Of a DNA stretch of 57,197 nt, positions 1 to 6,985 are shown one piece after another; within the stretch, counting starts at the first letter, position 1; every line of letters starts with the position of its first letter. Source of the DNA: an uncultured Oscillospiraceae bacterium (GTDB lineage Bacteria; Bacillota; Clostridia; Oscillospirales; Ruminococcaceae); the NCBI GenBank assembly GCA_934446455.1, contig CAKSEE010000013.1, positions 1 to 57,197 on the forward strand, read 5' to 3'. Made by a program: the position numbers and the translations under genes. The notes under the pieces are model-generated. The model was not told the DNA's origin, ran no database searches, and worked only from the letters and a program-made list of their open reading frames with translations.

Positions 1-624
1 GTTCAGACCCTGCTCGCGGATAACGCGCCCGAGCTGCTCGTAGGCGAAGTTCGCGTCAACCGCGCCGCGCGCGCCCTCGGGGCGAATCGTGCCGTACTGC
101 CACACGCGCTGCCCGTACTGCCGCTGCCTGCCGTCCTCGACATAATGCGCGAGCCACAGCGGGTACTTCAGCAGCTCGTTCTTGTCGGCGCAGCCCTCGA
201 GAAACGCAGGGTTGCAGTACAGCATGGCGTAGTAACCCGCCGCCCGCAATTCGTCAAGGAACGCCCTGCAAATCGCCGTGTACTCCGCGCGCGTAAGCTT
301 TGGCGTGAGAACCGACGCGTCCTCGTAGTCGAACACTATCGGGAACTCGGCGGTCATGCCGTCAAGCTCGCCGAGCGCCCAGAGCGCCTCGCTGCGCGCC
401 TCGGCAGGCGTTCTCGCGTAGGAATACACATAGAACCCGAGCGGTATTTTGCCGTGAAGCCCCGCGTAGTGCGCGTCCACGAGCGCATCGCGCTTACCCT
501 TGTAACCAAGCCGCAGGAACGCAAACTTGATTCTGCGCCCGCCCTCGTCGTGCGCGAGAAGCCTGTCGTAGTCGTCTATGACGTTGTGCGCGGACAAGTC
601 TATGCCGAAATTCTTAATCGCCAT
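1..624 (-). CDS. GH25 muramidase (phage-type endolysin), partial at left edge
   Basis: This is a glycosyl hydrolase family 25 lysozyme, which cleaves the N-acetylmuramic acid to N-acetylglucosamine bond of peptidoglycan. Reading leftward from the ATG at 624 the protein opens MAIKNFGIDLSAHN, which carries the GH25 N-terminal D-x-S motif. It then shows the FAFLRLGY strand, the acidic IVFDYED motif with the catalytic Asp/Glu of the family, and the late VWQYG motif. The 208 codons present are nearly a whole GH25 domain; the stop codon and any cell-wall-binding tail lie outside the window. The start overlaps the end of the holin gene by 11 nt, the usual coupling in a holin-endolysin lysis cassette. 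There is no signal peptide, so export through the holin is expected. The family is clear; a phage or tailocin origin is inferred from context. Confidence 0.9.
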   Translation of the reverse strand, partial: MAIKNFGIDLSAHNVIDDYDRLLAHDEGGRRIKFAFLRLGYKGKRDALVDAHYAGLHGKIPLGFYVYSYARTPAEARSEALWALGELDGMTAEFPIVFDYEDASVLTPKLTRAEYTAICRAFLDELRAAGYYAMLYCNPAFLEGCADKNELLKYPLWLAHYVEDGRQRQYGQRVWQYGTIRPEGARGAVDANFAYEQLGRVIREQGLN

Positions 625-1027
625 CGCCGCCCTCGCTTTCACGCCTGAGCTGCTTGAGCACCTCGCGCAGCTTCTTCGGCACGGGCATTCCGAGCCCCAC
701 CGCGTTCTCGATTATCGACACGCCCTCGTTCGCGATGAAAAAGAGCATTACCGCGCTCATGAGCGCCGAGCCCGAGCCTATGACGTAGGTGTCCACAATG
801 TGCCCCATCGCCACGAAAACGAGTATCAGAAACTTCTTCACAAGCCCCCTGAACCCTATTTCCGACGAGAGGTTCTTGTTGACGACCGCCACAAGCACTC
901 CCGTAACGTAATCGACCGCCATGAACGCTATCATCGCCCAGAACAGCCCTGTCACCTCCCCGAAAAGAAACCCCACGACAGCCCCCGCTGCCGCCGCCAT
1001 GCACTCAAGAATCCTGTCCCACTTCAT
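614..1027 (-). CDS. phage holin (toxin secretion/phage lysis holin family)
   Basis: A small membrane protein of 137 residues starting MKWDRILECMAAAAG, preceded by a GGAGGG ribosome-binding site. It has hydrophobic segments at about residues 10-30 (AAAAGAVVGFLFGEVTGLFW), 32-48, 65-80 and 85-105. Its charged C-terminus (LREVLKQLRRESEGGDGD) is typical of the 4.1-type phage holin family, including the VDYVTGVLVA and GLVKKFLILVFVAMGHIVD stretches. Holins form lesions in the cytoplasmic membrane that release the endolysin. The ATG shares its A with the stop codon of the upstream tail-fibre-like gene, and the 3' end overlaps the GH25 gene, so the three genes are translationally coupled. The further upstream in-frame starts would run through the preceding gene and were rejected. 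Confidence 0.88.
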   Translation of the reverse strand: MKWDRILECMAAAAGAVVGFLFGEVTGLFWAMIAFMAVDYVTGVLVAVVNKNLSSEIGFRGLVKKFLILVFVAMGHIVDTYVIGSGSALMSAVMLFFIANEGVSIIENAVGLGMPVPKKLREVLKQLRRESEGGDGD

Positions 1028-1839
1028 TATGTTCCCTCCAATGCCGCTATTCTCGCCTCGAGCGCCGCGAGCTTCGCCTCGGTGTACGCGCCCACGCTTG
1101 CCGCGCTGCCGCCGTCCGCAAGGCTCTTCCACGCCGTCCAGTCCGCGCCGTTGGCGTATCTGAACATCACCTGCCCCGCATGGTTACGCGGGAACGCCAG
1201 CTGAATGCCGTACTTGCCCGCGCCCGAATACTTAAAGCCCCTTATCGTGTACCACTTGGACGAAAGTCCGAGCGAAGCCGCCACTGCCGCGGAAACGTCG
1301 GCTTCATAGGAATACTCATTGAACGCCGCGTTGTCAAGCGCCGCTGCTTCCGTTACCTGCCCGAGATTCCGCAGAATGCACGCCGCCGCGATATTCCCGA
1401 CGGAATCGGCGTTGCCGCCGTTCGCAGGCAGCGCCGTCGGAATGTCCGACACCTCCGCCTTGGCGCTCCACGCCGCCTTTTCCGCAGCCGTGACGTGTAT
1501 CTCCGCGTTGCCCGCGTGCGCGTTTACAGCGGCTCTTGCGACCTCGTCCACCGCCGAGCCGCCCGAGGCTGTGGACGTCTTAAAAGGGTTCGTGGAATAG
1601 TCCGAGCCGATGAGCTGCACCGACCCCGTGCCGAGCAGGAACACGCGCCCGTTCGCGCCGTACACGGGCGCAGAGCCGCCCGCAGGAACGGCTACAACGC
1701 CGTCCGCGCCCGCCGTTACGCCCGCCGTTTTCGCGGCGTAGACTGTCGCCGCGCCGTCGTTGCGCAGCCACGCGTTCGCCCCGTTAAACTGCGCCTCCGA
1801 TTCGCTCCCGCTGAGCGTTACTGTCATTGTGTTTTCCAT
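1027..1839 (-). CDS. pyocin-knob tail-fibre-like protein
   Basis: This 270-residue protein starts at MENTMTVTLSGSES behind an AGAAAGGAAG ribosome-binding site. The N-terminal half is Ala/Gly-rich and probably beta-structured. A coiled stretch NAHAGNAEIHVTAAEKAAW resembles the short helix-bundle repeats of phage baseplate and tail-fibre proteins. At about residues 150-245 the segment with WYTIRGFKYSGAGKYG, QLAFPRN and MFRYANGADWTAWKSL matches the pyocin-knob domain of phage and tailocin fibres, which bind cell-surface glycans. It ends in a short helical heptad region (LAALEARIAALEGT), as in trimeric fibres. It is the first gene of a cassette with holin and endolysin. No other phage structural gene lies upstream, so it may be an orphan fibre or a prophage remnant. 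Confidence 0.7.
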   Translation of the reverse strand: MENTMTVTLSGSESEAQFNGANAWLRNDGAATVYAAKTAGVTAGADGVVAVPAGGSAPVYGANGRVFLLGTGSVQLIGSDYSTNPFKTSTASGGSAVDEVARAAVNAHAGNAEIHVTAAEKAAWSAKAEVSDIPTALPANGGNADSVGNIAAACILRNLGQVTEAAALDNAAFNEYSYEADVSAAVAASLGLSSKWYTIRGFKYSGAGKYGIQLAFPRNHAGQVMFRYANGADWTAWKSLADGGSAASVGAYTEAKLAALEARIAALEGT

Positions 1840-1943
1840 GTTTTCTTCCTTTCTGCGGCTGACCGCAATGCTATTGTAGGGGCGCTGAAACTGCAAATTT
1901 CTGCACGATTTTTCTATACTCCTTATCCTATAATATGAAAAAA

Positions 1944-1957
1944 CGCCCCGAAAGGCG
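1944..1957 (-). terminator. intrinsic terminator, second of a pair
   Basis: On the minus strand a short CGCC/GGCG hairpin is followed by TTTTTT. It lies about 20 bp beyond the first terminator of the nitroreductase gene and keeps that transcript out of the lysis cassette. Confidence 0.55.
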
Positions 1958-1974
1958 CCGCATATAAAAGCAAA

Positions 1975-1994
1975 ACCGCCCTGTTACGGGCGGT
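1975..1994 (-). terminator. intrinsic terminator of the nitroreductase gene
   Basis: A perfect ACCGCCC/GGGCGGT stem with a six-base loop is followed on the minus strand by TTTTGCTTTT. It separates the nitroreductase transcript from the downstream lysis genes. Confidence 0.75.
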
Positions 1995-2065
1995 TCAGAA
2001 TGGTTCAGCCGTGGAATGATACTGCGCAAAGCCGCGCGCCGCGGAACAGCGTTCACAGCACGCGC

Positions 2066-2584
2066 TCAGACGTACCTTACATAGTCCTTCTTGCGGGGAA
2101 GCGCGGGCTTCGGGTCTGCGGCGGCATAGCCCATGATAAGGTTTCCTATGCCCTCGTAGTCGCCCTCTATGCCAAGACGCTTAAGCAGAGCCCTGCCATC
2201 GGGGCGCTCAAACGTTTCACGGGCGCGGTGAATCCAGCAGCTGCCAAGCCCAAGCGCCGTCGCCGCCTGCATCATGTTGCCCATAACAAGGCTGCCGTCG
2301 TACACGTGCGTCGGAATGCTCTTGTCCGCAAGCACCACAAGCACCACGGGCGCGCCGTAAAACGGGTCGATTGAAGCGCCCATGATGTCGGCGTTTATGC
2401 GGGAAAGCTCATTTCTGACCTCGGGGTCGGTTACAGCCAGAATTATGGGCGACTGCCTGCCCATTCCCGTTGCGGCGTGAGTTCCCACCTCAAGCACCGC
2501 GTCGATAAGCTCCTTTGCGGGCACATCGGGCTTGTAGCTTTTTGCGCTTCTGCGTGAAAGCAGAGAGCGTATAACCTCATTCAT
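2066..2584 (-). CDS. nitroreductase family protein (FMN-dependent)
   Basis: At 172 residues this is a compact member of the FMN-dependent nitroreductase superfamily, whose members use NAD(P)H to reduce nitro compounds, quinones or flavins in the cytosol. The N-terminal LLSRRSAKSYKPDVPAKEL segment is the FMN-phosphate-binding region. TGMGRQSPIILAVTD and MGNMMQAATALGLGSCWI are the typical core strands and helix. IGNLIMGYA near the C-terminus is the conserved end motif. The ATG has a GGAGGAAC ribosome-binding site, and its first codons overlap the stop of the small upstream reading frame. Substrate cannot be told from sequence; the short form is common in anaerobic Firmicutes. Confidence 0.85.
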   Translation of the reverse strand: MNEVIRSLLSRRSAKSYKPDVPAKELIDAVLEVGTHAATGMGRQSPIILAVTDPEVRNELSRINADIMGASIDPFYGAPVVLVVLADKSIPTHVYDGSLVMGNMMQAATALGLGSCWIHRARETFERPDGRALLKRLGIEGDYEGIGNLIMGYAAADPKPALPRKKDYVRYV

Positions 2585-2856
2585 CGTGTTCCTCCTTTGG
2601 CGTGAGCGCTCTGAACTGCCCCGCCCTTTTGTGAGAATTGTACGCGAAAGTCATTGCCGCGTATGTAATGGCGCAGGCAATAAGCCCCGGCGCAAACGCT
2701 CCGCATAACAAAAGGCAAGTTTATGCTCGCTATCGCCGCAAAGCCCGTTTTACCCGCGCAGAGCGGCTCTACAACGGCAATAATGTACACCGCGAGCTCA
2801 CCGCACACGCCGAAGCCTCCCGCAGCCGCACCTGCGTGCGCCAACGTTTTTGTCAC
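2577..2856 (-). pseudogene. small membrane protein, probably frameshifted
   Basis: A GTG codon at 2856 with an AGGTGA ribosome-binding site opens a reading frame with hydrophobic character (FGVCGELAVYIIAVVEPL). Near the sequence CCTTTTG at about 2710 a shift of frame would join it to a different frame encoding CGAFAPGLIACAITYAAMTF and ending TPKEEHDE with a stop at 2577, overlapping the nitroreductase start. Together the two halves look like one membrane protein of about 92 residues. In the annotated single frame the C-terminal part is not membrane-like. I do not recognise the family; it may be a decayed gene, or a sequencing error may hide an intact one. Confidence 0.3.
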
Positions 2857-2913
2857 CGCTCGTCACCTGCAATTCGGGCGCGCGGATATACACCCGTGCG
2901 CCCTGTAAGTATC

Positions 2914-4077
2914 TTACTTGATAACTCTTACGGAGATAACGTTCGCTACCTCCTTAAGCTTTGCCTCAATGCCCGTAGCGTCGCCCTTAACGTCAAGGCA
3001 GGTGTAAGCGTAGTCCTTCTTGGACTTGCTTATCATGTTCTCGATGTTAAGACCTGCTGCGGAAACGGGAGCGGTAAGGCTGTTTATAACGCCCTCCGCA
3101 TTCTTGTGGATAACGCAGATCTTTGCGTTGCCGCTTATGTTCATGGAAACGTTGGGCAGATTTACGGAGTTTGTGATGTTGCCGTTGTCGATGTAGTCGA
3201 TGATCTCCTTTACCGCCATAACTGCGCAGTTGTCCTCGCTCTCGGGGGTGGAAGCGCCGAGGTGCGGCATTGCAACAACGCCGTCAACGCCCAGCAGACC
3301 ATCAGTTGCGAAGTCCGTTACGTAGCACGCCATACCGCCGCTTGCGAGAGCGTCCAGTATCGCCTTTTCCTCAACAAGACCGTCGCGGCTGAAATTCAGC
3401 AGGCGAACGTTCTTCTTCATGGAAGCTATAGCCTCTGCGTTTATCATGCCCTTTGTGTCTGCCATAAGCGGAACGTGGAGCGTGATGTAGTCACACTTCT
3501 CAAATATCTCCTTGTTGGACTTTACATAGTGAACGCTGCCGTCAAGCTTGAGCGCGTTCTCTACGGAAAGGAACGGGTCTGCGCCGTAAACCTCCATACC
3601 GAGCTTTGCAGCTGCGTTTGCAACGAGGATACCGATAGCGCCAAGACCGATAACGCCGAGCTTCTTGCCCATGATCTCAGGACCTGCGAACTGGCTCTTG
3701 CCCTTTTCAACAAGCTTGCCGACCTCGTCGCCCTTGCCCTTAAGAGTCTTTATCCACTCAAACGAAGCGGGTATCTTTCTCGAAGCCATGAGCAGACCCG
3801 CAATAACAAGCTCCTTAACGGCGTTTGCGTTTGCGCCGGGCGTGTTGAACACTACAATACCCTTTTCGCTGCACTTGTCAATCGGAATGTTGTTTGTGCC
3901 TGCGCCCGCTCTCGCGATAGCCAGCAGGTTCGCGGGCAGCTCCATTTCGTGCATGGAAGCGGAGCGCACCAGTATAGCGACGGGGTCTGCCATATCCTCA
4001 GCGAAAGCGTATCTTGTCTTGTCGAAGAGGTCTGTGCCGCAAGCGGCAATCTTATTAAGCGTAAGTACGTTATACAT
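2914..4077 (-). CDS. serA: D-3-phosphoglycerate dehydrogenase
   Basis: This catalyses the first step of serine synthesis, NAD-dependent oxidation of 3-phosphoglycerate to 3-phosphohydroxypyruvate. At 387 residues it has the short form: a substrate-binding domain (1-90 and about 285-310), a Rossmann domain with GVIGLGAIG at about 141-149, and a C-terminal ACT domain from about 315 (ICVIHKNAEGVIN). The D-2-hydroxyacid dehydrogenase catalytic residues are visible as Arg in LLNFSRDGL, Glu in the following helix, and His in MPHLGAST. ARAGAGTNNI is the substrate loop. It lies downstream of serC and the DUF6440 gene on the same strand, so it belongs to a serine operon. The ACT domain suggests feedback binding of serine. 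Confidence 0.95.
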   Translation of the reverse strand: MYNVLTLNKIAACGTDLFDKTRYAFAEDMADPVAILVRSASMHEMELPANLLAIARAGAGTNNIPIDKCSEKGIVVFNTPGANANAVKELVIAGLLMASRKIPASFEWIKTLKGKGDEVGKLVEKGKSQFAGPEIMGKKLGVIGLGAIGILVANAAAKLGMEVYGADPFLSVENALKLDGSVHYVKSNKEIFEKCDYITLHVPLMADTKGMINAEAIASMKKNVRLLNFSRDGLVEEKAILDALASGGMACYVTDFATDGLLGVDGVVAMPHLGASTPESEDNCAVMAVKEIIDYIDNGNITNSVNLPNVSMNISGNAKICVIHKNAEGVINSLTAPVSAAGLNIENMISKSKKDYAYTCLDVKGDATGIEAKLKEVANVISVRVIK

Positions 4078-4123
4078 AATAATGATATTCCTTTCAGTCA
4101 GTGTATTCGCACCGTGATTAAGC

Positions 4124-4150
4124 TTTCTCCCCCGTTGTCGGGGGAGAAAG
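4124..4150. terminator. strong hairpin between the DUF6440 gene and serA
   Basis: A perfect stem of CTTTCTCCCCC with GGGGGAGAAAG and a six-base loop lies in the 77-bp gap before serA. It lacks a clear T tract on the minus strand, so it may act as a stabiliser or partial attenuator rather than a full terminator. Confidence 0.5.
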
Positions 4151-4154
4151 TAGT

Positions 4155-4334
4155 TTACTTGGTAATGTCTGTAATAACAGGCTTGCCGTCCTTGTCAACA
4201 AGAACCGTAAGTCCGCCGGCGTAGCCGTCGCGATGCCATAAGTAGGCGACGCCCGTGGCGGTATCCACAATCACCTTTGTCTGGGTTGCTAACCCGTCAG
4301 ACTGCTTGTGAACCACTACAAACCTCTCAGCCAT
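4155..4334 (-). CDS. DUF6440 family small protein
   Basis: The ATG at 4334 (MAERFVVVHKQSDG) gives a 59-residue protein. It contains KVIVDTATGVAYLWHRDGYAGGL and ends LVDKDGKPVITDITK, the signature of the DUF6440 family, small soluble proteins of unknown function common in Firmicutes. The DGYAGG turn and the central VD-TGV-YL strand are the conserved parts. The gene overlaps the last 8 nt of serC, so it is translationally coupled and lies between serC and serA. Nothing in the sequence shows a catalytic role, and a link to serine metabolism is suggested only by position. Confidence 0.75.
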   Translation of the reverse strand: MAERFVVVHKQSDGLATQTKVIVDTATGVAYLWHRDGYAGGLTVLVDKDGKPVITDITK

Positions 4335-5406
4335 TGTCAGCCTCAAACTTCTTCATGAACTCAACGAGCTTCTCAACGCCCTCGATAGGCATTGCATTGT
4401 AGATGGAAGCTCTCATGCCGCCTACGGTTCTGTGACCCTTAAGGTTTACAAAGCCCGCAGCCGCTGCTTCCTTGACGAACTTGGCGTCAAGCTCCTCGTT
4501 GCCAGTAACGAACGGAACGTTCATCAGCGAGCGGTCCTTCGGCTCAACAGTACCCTTGAACAGCTTGCTGCCGTCGAGGAAATCATACAGTATCTTAGCC
4601 TTCTTCTCGTTGTGAGCCTTCATAGCCTCAAGGCCGCCCATCTTCTTTATCCACTTGAATACCTTGCCGCAGATGTAGATAGCGTAGCAGTTGGGAGTGT
4701 TGTAGAGGGAGTCGTTGTCAGCCTGAGTCTTCCACTTGAGCATGGTGGGCGTGCCGGGCAGAACGTCGTCGGTGATGAGGTCCTCGCGGATTATCGAGAT
4801 AACAAGACCCGCAGGACCAACGTTCTTCTGTACGCCGCCATAGATAACGCCGTACTTTGTAACGTCAACAGGCTCGCTTAAGAAGCAGGAGGATACGTCC
4901 GCAACAAGGATATGACCCTTTGTGTTGGGGAGGGTCTTGAACTTTGTACCGTAAATGGTGTTGTTCTCACAGATATAAACATAGTCGGCGTCCTCGGGGA
5001 TATCAAGGTCGGAGCAGTCGGGAATGTAGGAGAAAGTCTTGTCTGCAGAGGAAGCGACAGCAACTGCGTCGCCGTAGATCTTAGCCTCCTGATAAGCCTT
5101 CTTTGCCCACTGACCGGTGATTATGTAGGCTGCCTTCCTGTTCTTCATGAGATTCATGGGAACAGCCGCGAACTGCTGCGAAGCGCCGCCCTGAAGGAAC
5201 AGGACCTTATAATTGTCGGGAATGTTCATGATTTCCCTGATGTCGGCTTCCGCTTCCTTGATAATAGCGTCGTAAGCCTTGGAGCGGTGGGACATCTCCA
5301 TAACGGACATACCCGTGCCCTTGTAGTCGAGCATTTCGTCTGCTGCTTCCTTAAGCACTTCCTCGGGAAGAACTGCAGGACCTGCGCTGAAATTGTAAAC
5401 TCTCAT
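4327..5406 (-). CDS. serC: phosphoserine aminotransferase
   Basis: This PLP enzyme converts 3-phosphohydroxypyruvate and glutamate to phosphoserine and 2-oxoglutarate. At 359 residues it matches the usual length. It starts MRVYNFSAGPAVLPEEV, the family's N-terminal signature, and shows FLQGGASQQFAAVPMN, the VADVSSCFLSEP stretch and GGVQKNVGPAG, where the lysine carries the cofactor. GHRTVGGMRASIYNA near the C-terminus is also conserved. The start at 5406 was chosen because AGGAGG lies 8-9 nt upstream and the protein then begins at the family start; the longer in-frame extension runs through the leader. It is the first full gene of the operon with DUF6440 and serA, behind a consensus promoter. 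Confidence 0.96.
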   Translation of the reverse strand: MRVYNFSAGPAVLPEEVLKEAADEMLDYKGTGMSVMEMSHRSKAYDAIIKEAEADIREIMNIPDNYKVLFLQGGASQQFAAVPMNLMKNRKAAYIITGQWAKKAYQEAKIYGDAVAVASSADKTFSYIPDCSDLDIPEDADYVYICENNTIYGTKFKTLPNTKGHILVADVSSCFLSEPVDVTKYGVIYGGVQKNVGPAGLVISIIREDLITDDVLPGTPTMLKWKTQADNDSLYNTPNCYAIYICGKVFKWIKKMGGLEAMKAHNEKKAKILYDFLDGSKLFKGTVEPKDRSLMNVPFVTGNEELDAKFVKEAAAAGFVNLKGHRTVGGMRASIYNAMPIEGVEKLVEFMKKFEADNG

Positions 5407-5423
5407 TAGAATATCCTCCTGAA

Positions 5424-5504
5424 TTATTCGCCGTGCCAGCCATAGCAGCGGCTCTTGCGGTAAGGCAGTATCGCAGCCCCGCAGGCGCTGCACAGTATTG
5501 CCAT
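5424..5504 (-). CDS. possible 26-residue cysteine-containing leader ORF of serC
   Basis: An ATG at 5504 lies only about 10 bp downstream of the -10 hexamer of the serC promoter and opens a 26-codon frame ending at a TAA just before the serC ribosome-binding site. The peptide begins MAILCSACGAAILPY and contains CxxC, a third Cys and a Trp near its end. With transcription starting 6-8 nt after the -10 box, the mRNA would have almost no 5' leader. It could be a regulatory leader peptide, a tiny zinc-ribbon-like protein, or chance. There is no independent ribosome-binding site. Confidence 0.3.
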   Translation of the reverse strand: MAILCSACGAAILPYRKSRCYGWHGE

Positions 5505-5513
5505 AACATTATT

Positions 5514-5542
5514 ATTATAAGACAAAACGGCGGATATGTCAA
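5514..5542 (-). promoter_or_regulatory. sigma-A promoter of the serC operon
   Basis: On the minus strand a perfect TTGACA (5537-5542) and TATAAT (5514-5519) are separated by 17 bp. This is one of the strongest promoters in the window and drives serC, DUF6440 and serA. Confidence 0.92.
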
Positions 5543-5603
5543 GCGGGAAATACCCGTTATGCACGTTTTTTTCAAAATTTTGTCGTTTATTTCACAATGC
5601 TTC

Positions 5604-6536
5604 TCACCTGTTGCTTTGCAGGCCTGCGTTTCTCTGCGCATTGAGCCGTGCACGGATAAGCTCCGCGAACTCCTGCGGGTGCGTTACCCGCACAAGCGGT
5701 CCGAACGACAGCACCTGCTGTGCAAGCTCGGTCCTGTCGGCCTTGCAGTAGGTTATTCGCAGGATACAGCCGTTTTCGGTAAGCTCCGTTTCACGCTCGT
5801 AGTGTGCGAAGTGCAGCAGGGCGCGCTCCACTGCCATGCGCGAGTCGCTCACCTCAAGCGTTACCTGCTCCTTTGCAAGCGCTGGCAGCCTGTCGGGGAT
5901 ATCGCCCGCCTCGGAAAGCAGCTCGGCGTCCTCCACGCGGCATACGTTGATGATATTGCCCAGCGTATGGCTGTTCACCCACAGGCGCAGCCTGTCCTCC
6001 CGCTCGGAATACTCGAACAGATACGGCGACACCACCGCGGTACGCACGCTTTTCTCCGTGCGGTAGGTGACCCGCGCCTTAGAGCCGTTCTTCACAGCGG
6101 CAAACAGCGTGCGGAAGCACTTTATATAATTCGGGTCGGTGAACGGGTCGCCGTTGGCGTACCTGTCCGTAACGGATATGTCCTGCGGCGTAAACAGCGG
6201 CTCAACGTCCTTAAGCGGCGAATCCTCCGCAAAAAAGCTGCCGTCTGTGTCAAACAGCGCTATCCTCGGGTCGAGCGTCACCGCCTTAAGCCAGCGCAGC
6301 TGCACATCTGTCGGCGGCAGGTCGGGCTTGTGGGAGAGCGGCGTTGTCATATCCTGCCGCAAAAGCTGCCAGCGCCCGCTTTTAAGCGCGGGGATTATCG
6401 TCTGCGCGCTCTCCGCGAAAGCCTCGTCAGCGCATATCTCCCGCATTTTCTTCTCGTCAAGCCCTCCTTGCAGCGCCTGCGCCAGTATCTTCGCCACCGC
6501 GCCGTAATAGCACCCGTATATCTCGTTAAACAGCAT
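5604..6536 (-). CDS. WYL domain-containing regulatory protein
   Basis: This 310-residue protein has the layout of the WYL regulators common in Firmicutes. It has an N-terminal helical region and a central sheet domain at about 150-225, with KARVTYRTEKSVRTAVVSPYLFEYSEREDRLRLWV corresponding to the WYL ligand-sensing fold (read here in pieces). The C-terminal domain ends FGPLVRVTHPQEFAELIRARL, a typical WYL C-terminal extension. The usual winged-helix N-terminus is not obvious, so DNA binding is uncertain. The ATG has a GGAGGCG ribosome-binding site. It lies upstream of the serC promoter and is read the same way. WYL domains bind nucleotides or nucleic acid; the target here is unknown. Confidence 0.75.
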   Translation of the reverse strand: MLFNEIYGCYYGAVAKILAQALQGGLDEKKMREICADEAFAESAQTIIPALKSGRWQLLRQDMTTPLSHKPDLPPTDVQLRWLKAVTLDPRIALFDTDGSFFAEDSPLKDVEPLFTPQDISVTDRYANGDPFTDPNYIKCFRTLFAAVKNGSKARVTYRTEKSVRTAVVSPYLFEYSEREDRLRLWVNSHTLGNIINVCRVEDAELLSEAGDIPDRLPALAKEQVTLEVSDSRMAVERALLHFAHYERETELTENGCILRITYCKADRTELAQQVLSFGPLVRVTHPQEFAELIRARLNAQRNAGLQSNR

Positions 6537-6804
6537 ATCGCGCCTCCGTTTTATTCCCTTTTGGAAAACTTTCCTGCGGGGTATTTCGCAGTTATTACCG
6601 GTTATAGCCCTTGTATTTCCAAAATTTCCTGTAATAAAATGTATGAAATTCCAAATATTCTTACTTTACATGTTAATATTCCGTTAAGAAAATTTATGCC
6701 TGATGCCGGAAAAATGCCCGCAAATGGGACTGTTATCGCATTTGTCGCACTTTGGAGCATAAGTTCGCAGTAAGAAAAAAATGCTAGAAATTTCCAAAAA
6801 GGGG
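6537..6804. other. AT-rich gene-free region upstream of the spo0A promoter
   Basis: This stretch between the WYL gene and spo0A is markedly richer in A+T than its surroundings. I see no convincing coding frame in it. It holds short inverted repeats, several TTTCCAAA-type motifs, and one near-match to an 0A box at 6741-6749. It probably serves as the control region for both divergent genes. Confidence 0.5.
6741..6749 (+). promoter_or_regulatory. possible Spo0A box
   Basis: TTTGTCGCA matches the 0A-box core TTTGTCGAA at all but one position. It lies about 55 bp upstream of the spo0A -35 box, where an autoregulatory site would be reasonable. A single imperfect site is weak evidence. Confidence 0.35.
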
Positions 6805-6833
6805 TTGCATAAATTTCCAATTCGTGATATCAT
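6805..6833 (+). promoter_or_regulatory. promoter of spo0A
   Basis: TTGCAT (6805-6810) and TATCAT (6828-6833) are separated by 17 bp. This sigma-A-type promoter would give a leader of about 145 nt before spo0A. Confidence 0.7.
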
Positions 6834-6837
6834 ATAT

Positions 6838-6980
6838 ACAGACCCGATAGACAAGATGAAACATCGGGACACAGGGTGCAACACCTGCGTAAGCGTGCTT
6901 CCGGCTGACAGGGGAACAGCACAAATACGCCTGCGCTCAACATAGAATAATTAAAAGTTCTGCCGAAAAATGGAGGATAA
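6838..6980 (+). other. structured 5' leader of spo0A
   Basis: The leader contains a CCCGAT/ATCGGG hairpin, then a CAGG-G-TG/CACCTG hairpin with a three-base loop and one bulge, and further GC-rich pairing before the GGAGGATA ribosome-binding site. It does not match a riboswitch class I know. Such a long structured leader suggests post-transcriptional control, but none is shown. Confidence 0.4.
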
Positions 6981-6985
6981 CACAA

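Noticed and set aside
2638..4224. Long plus-strand open frame over serA (528 codons)
   Set aside because: It is antisense to serA, lacks a ribosome-binding site and any family motif; codon bias of the GC-rich minus-strand gene keeps the frame open.
6602..6884. Short minus-strand frames of 66-72 codons before spo0A
   Set aside because: They lie in the AT-rich control region, have no ribosome-binding sites, and one overlaps the spo0A promoter.
6838..6985. c-di-GMP (GEMM) riboswitch before spo0A
   Set aside because: A CACAGGGTGCAA stretch and TTCCGG recall the aptamer, but the conserved GGGACGCAAAGCC block and tetraloop receptor are missing.
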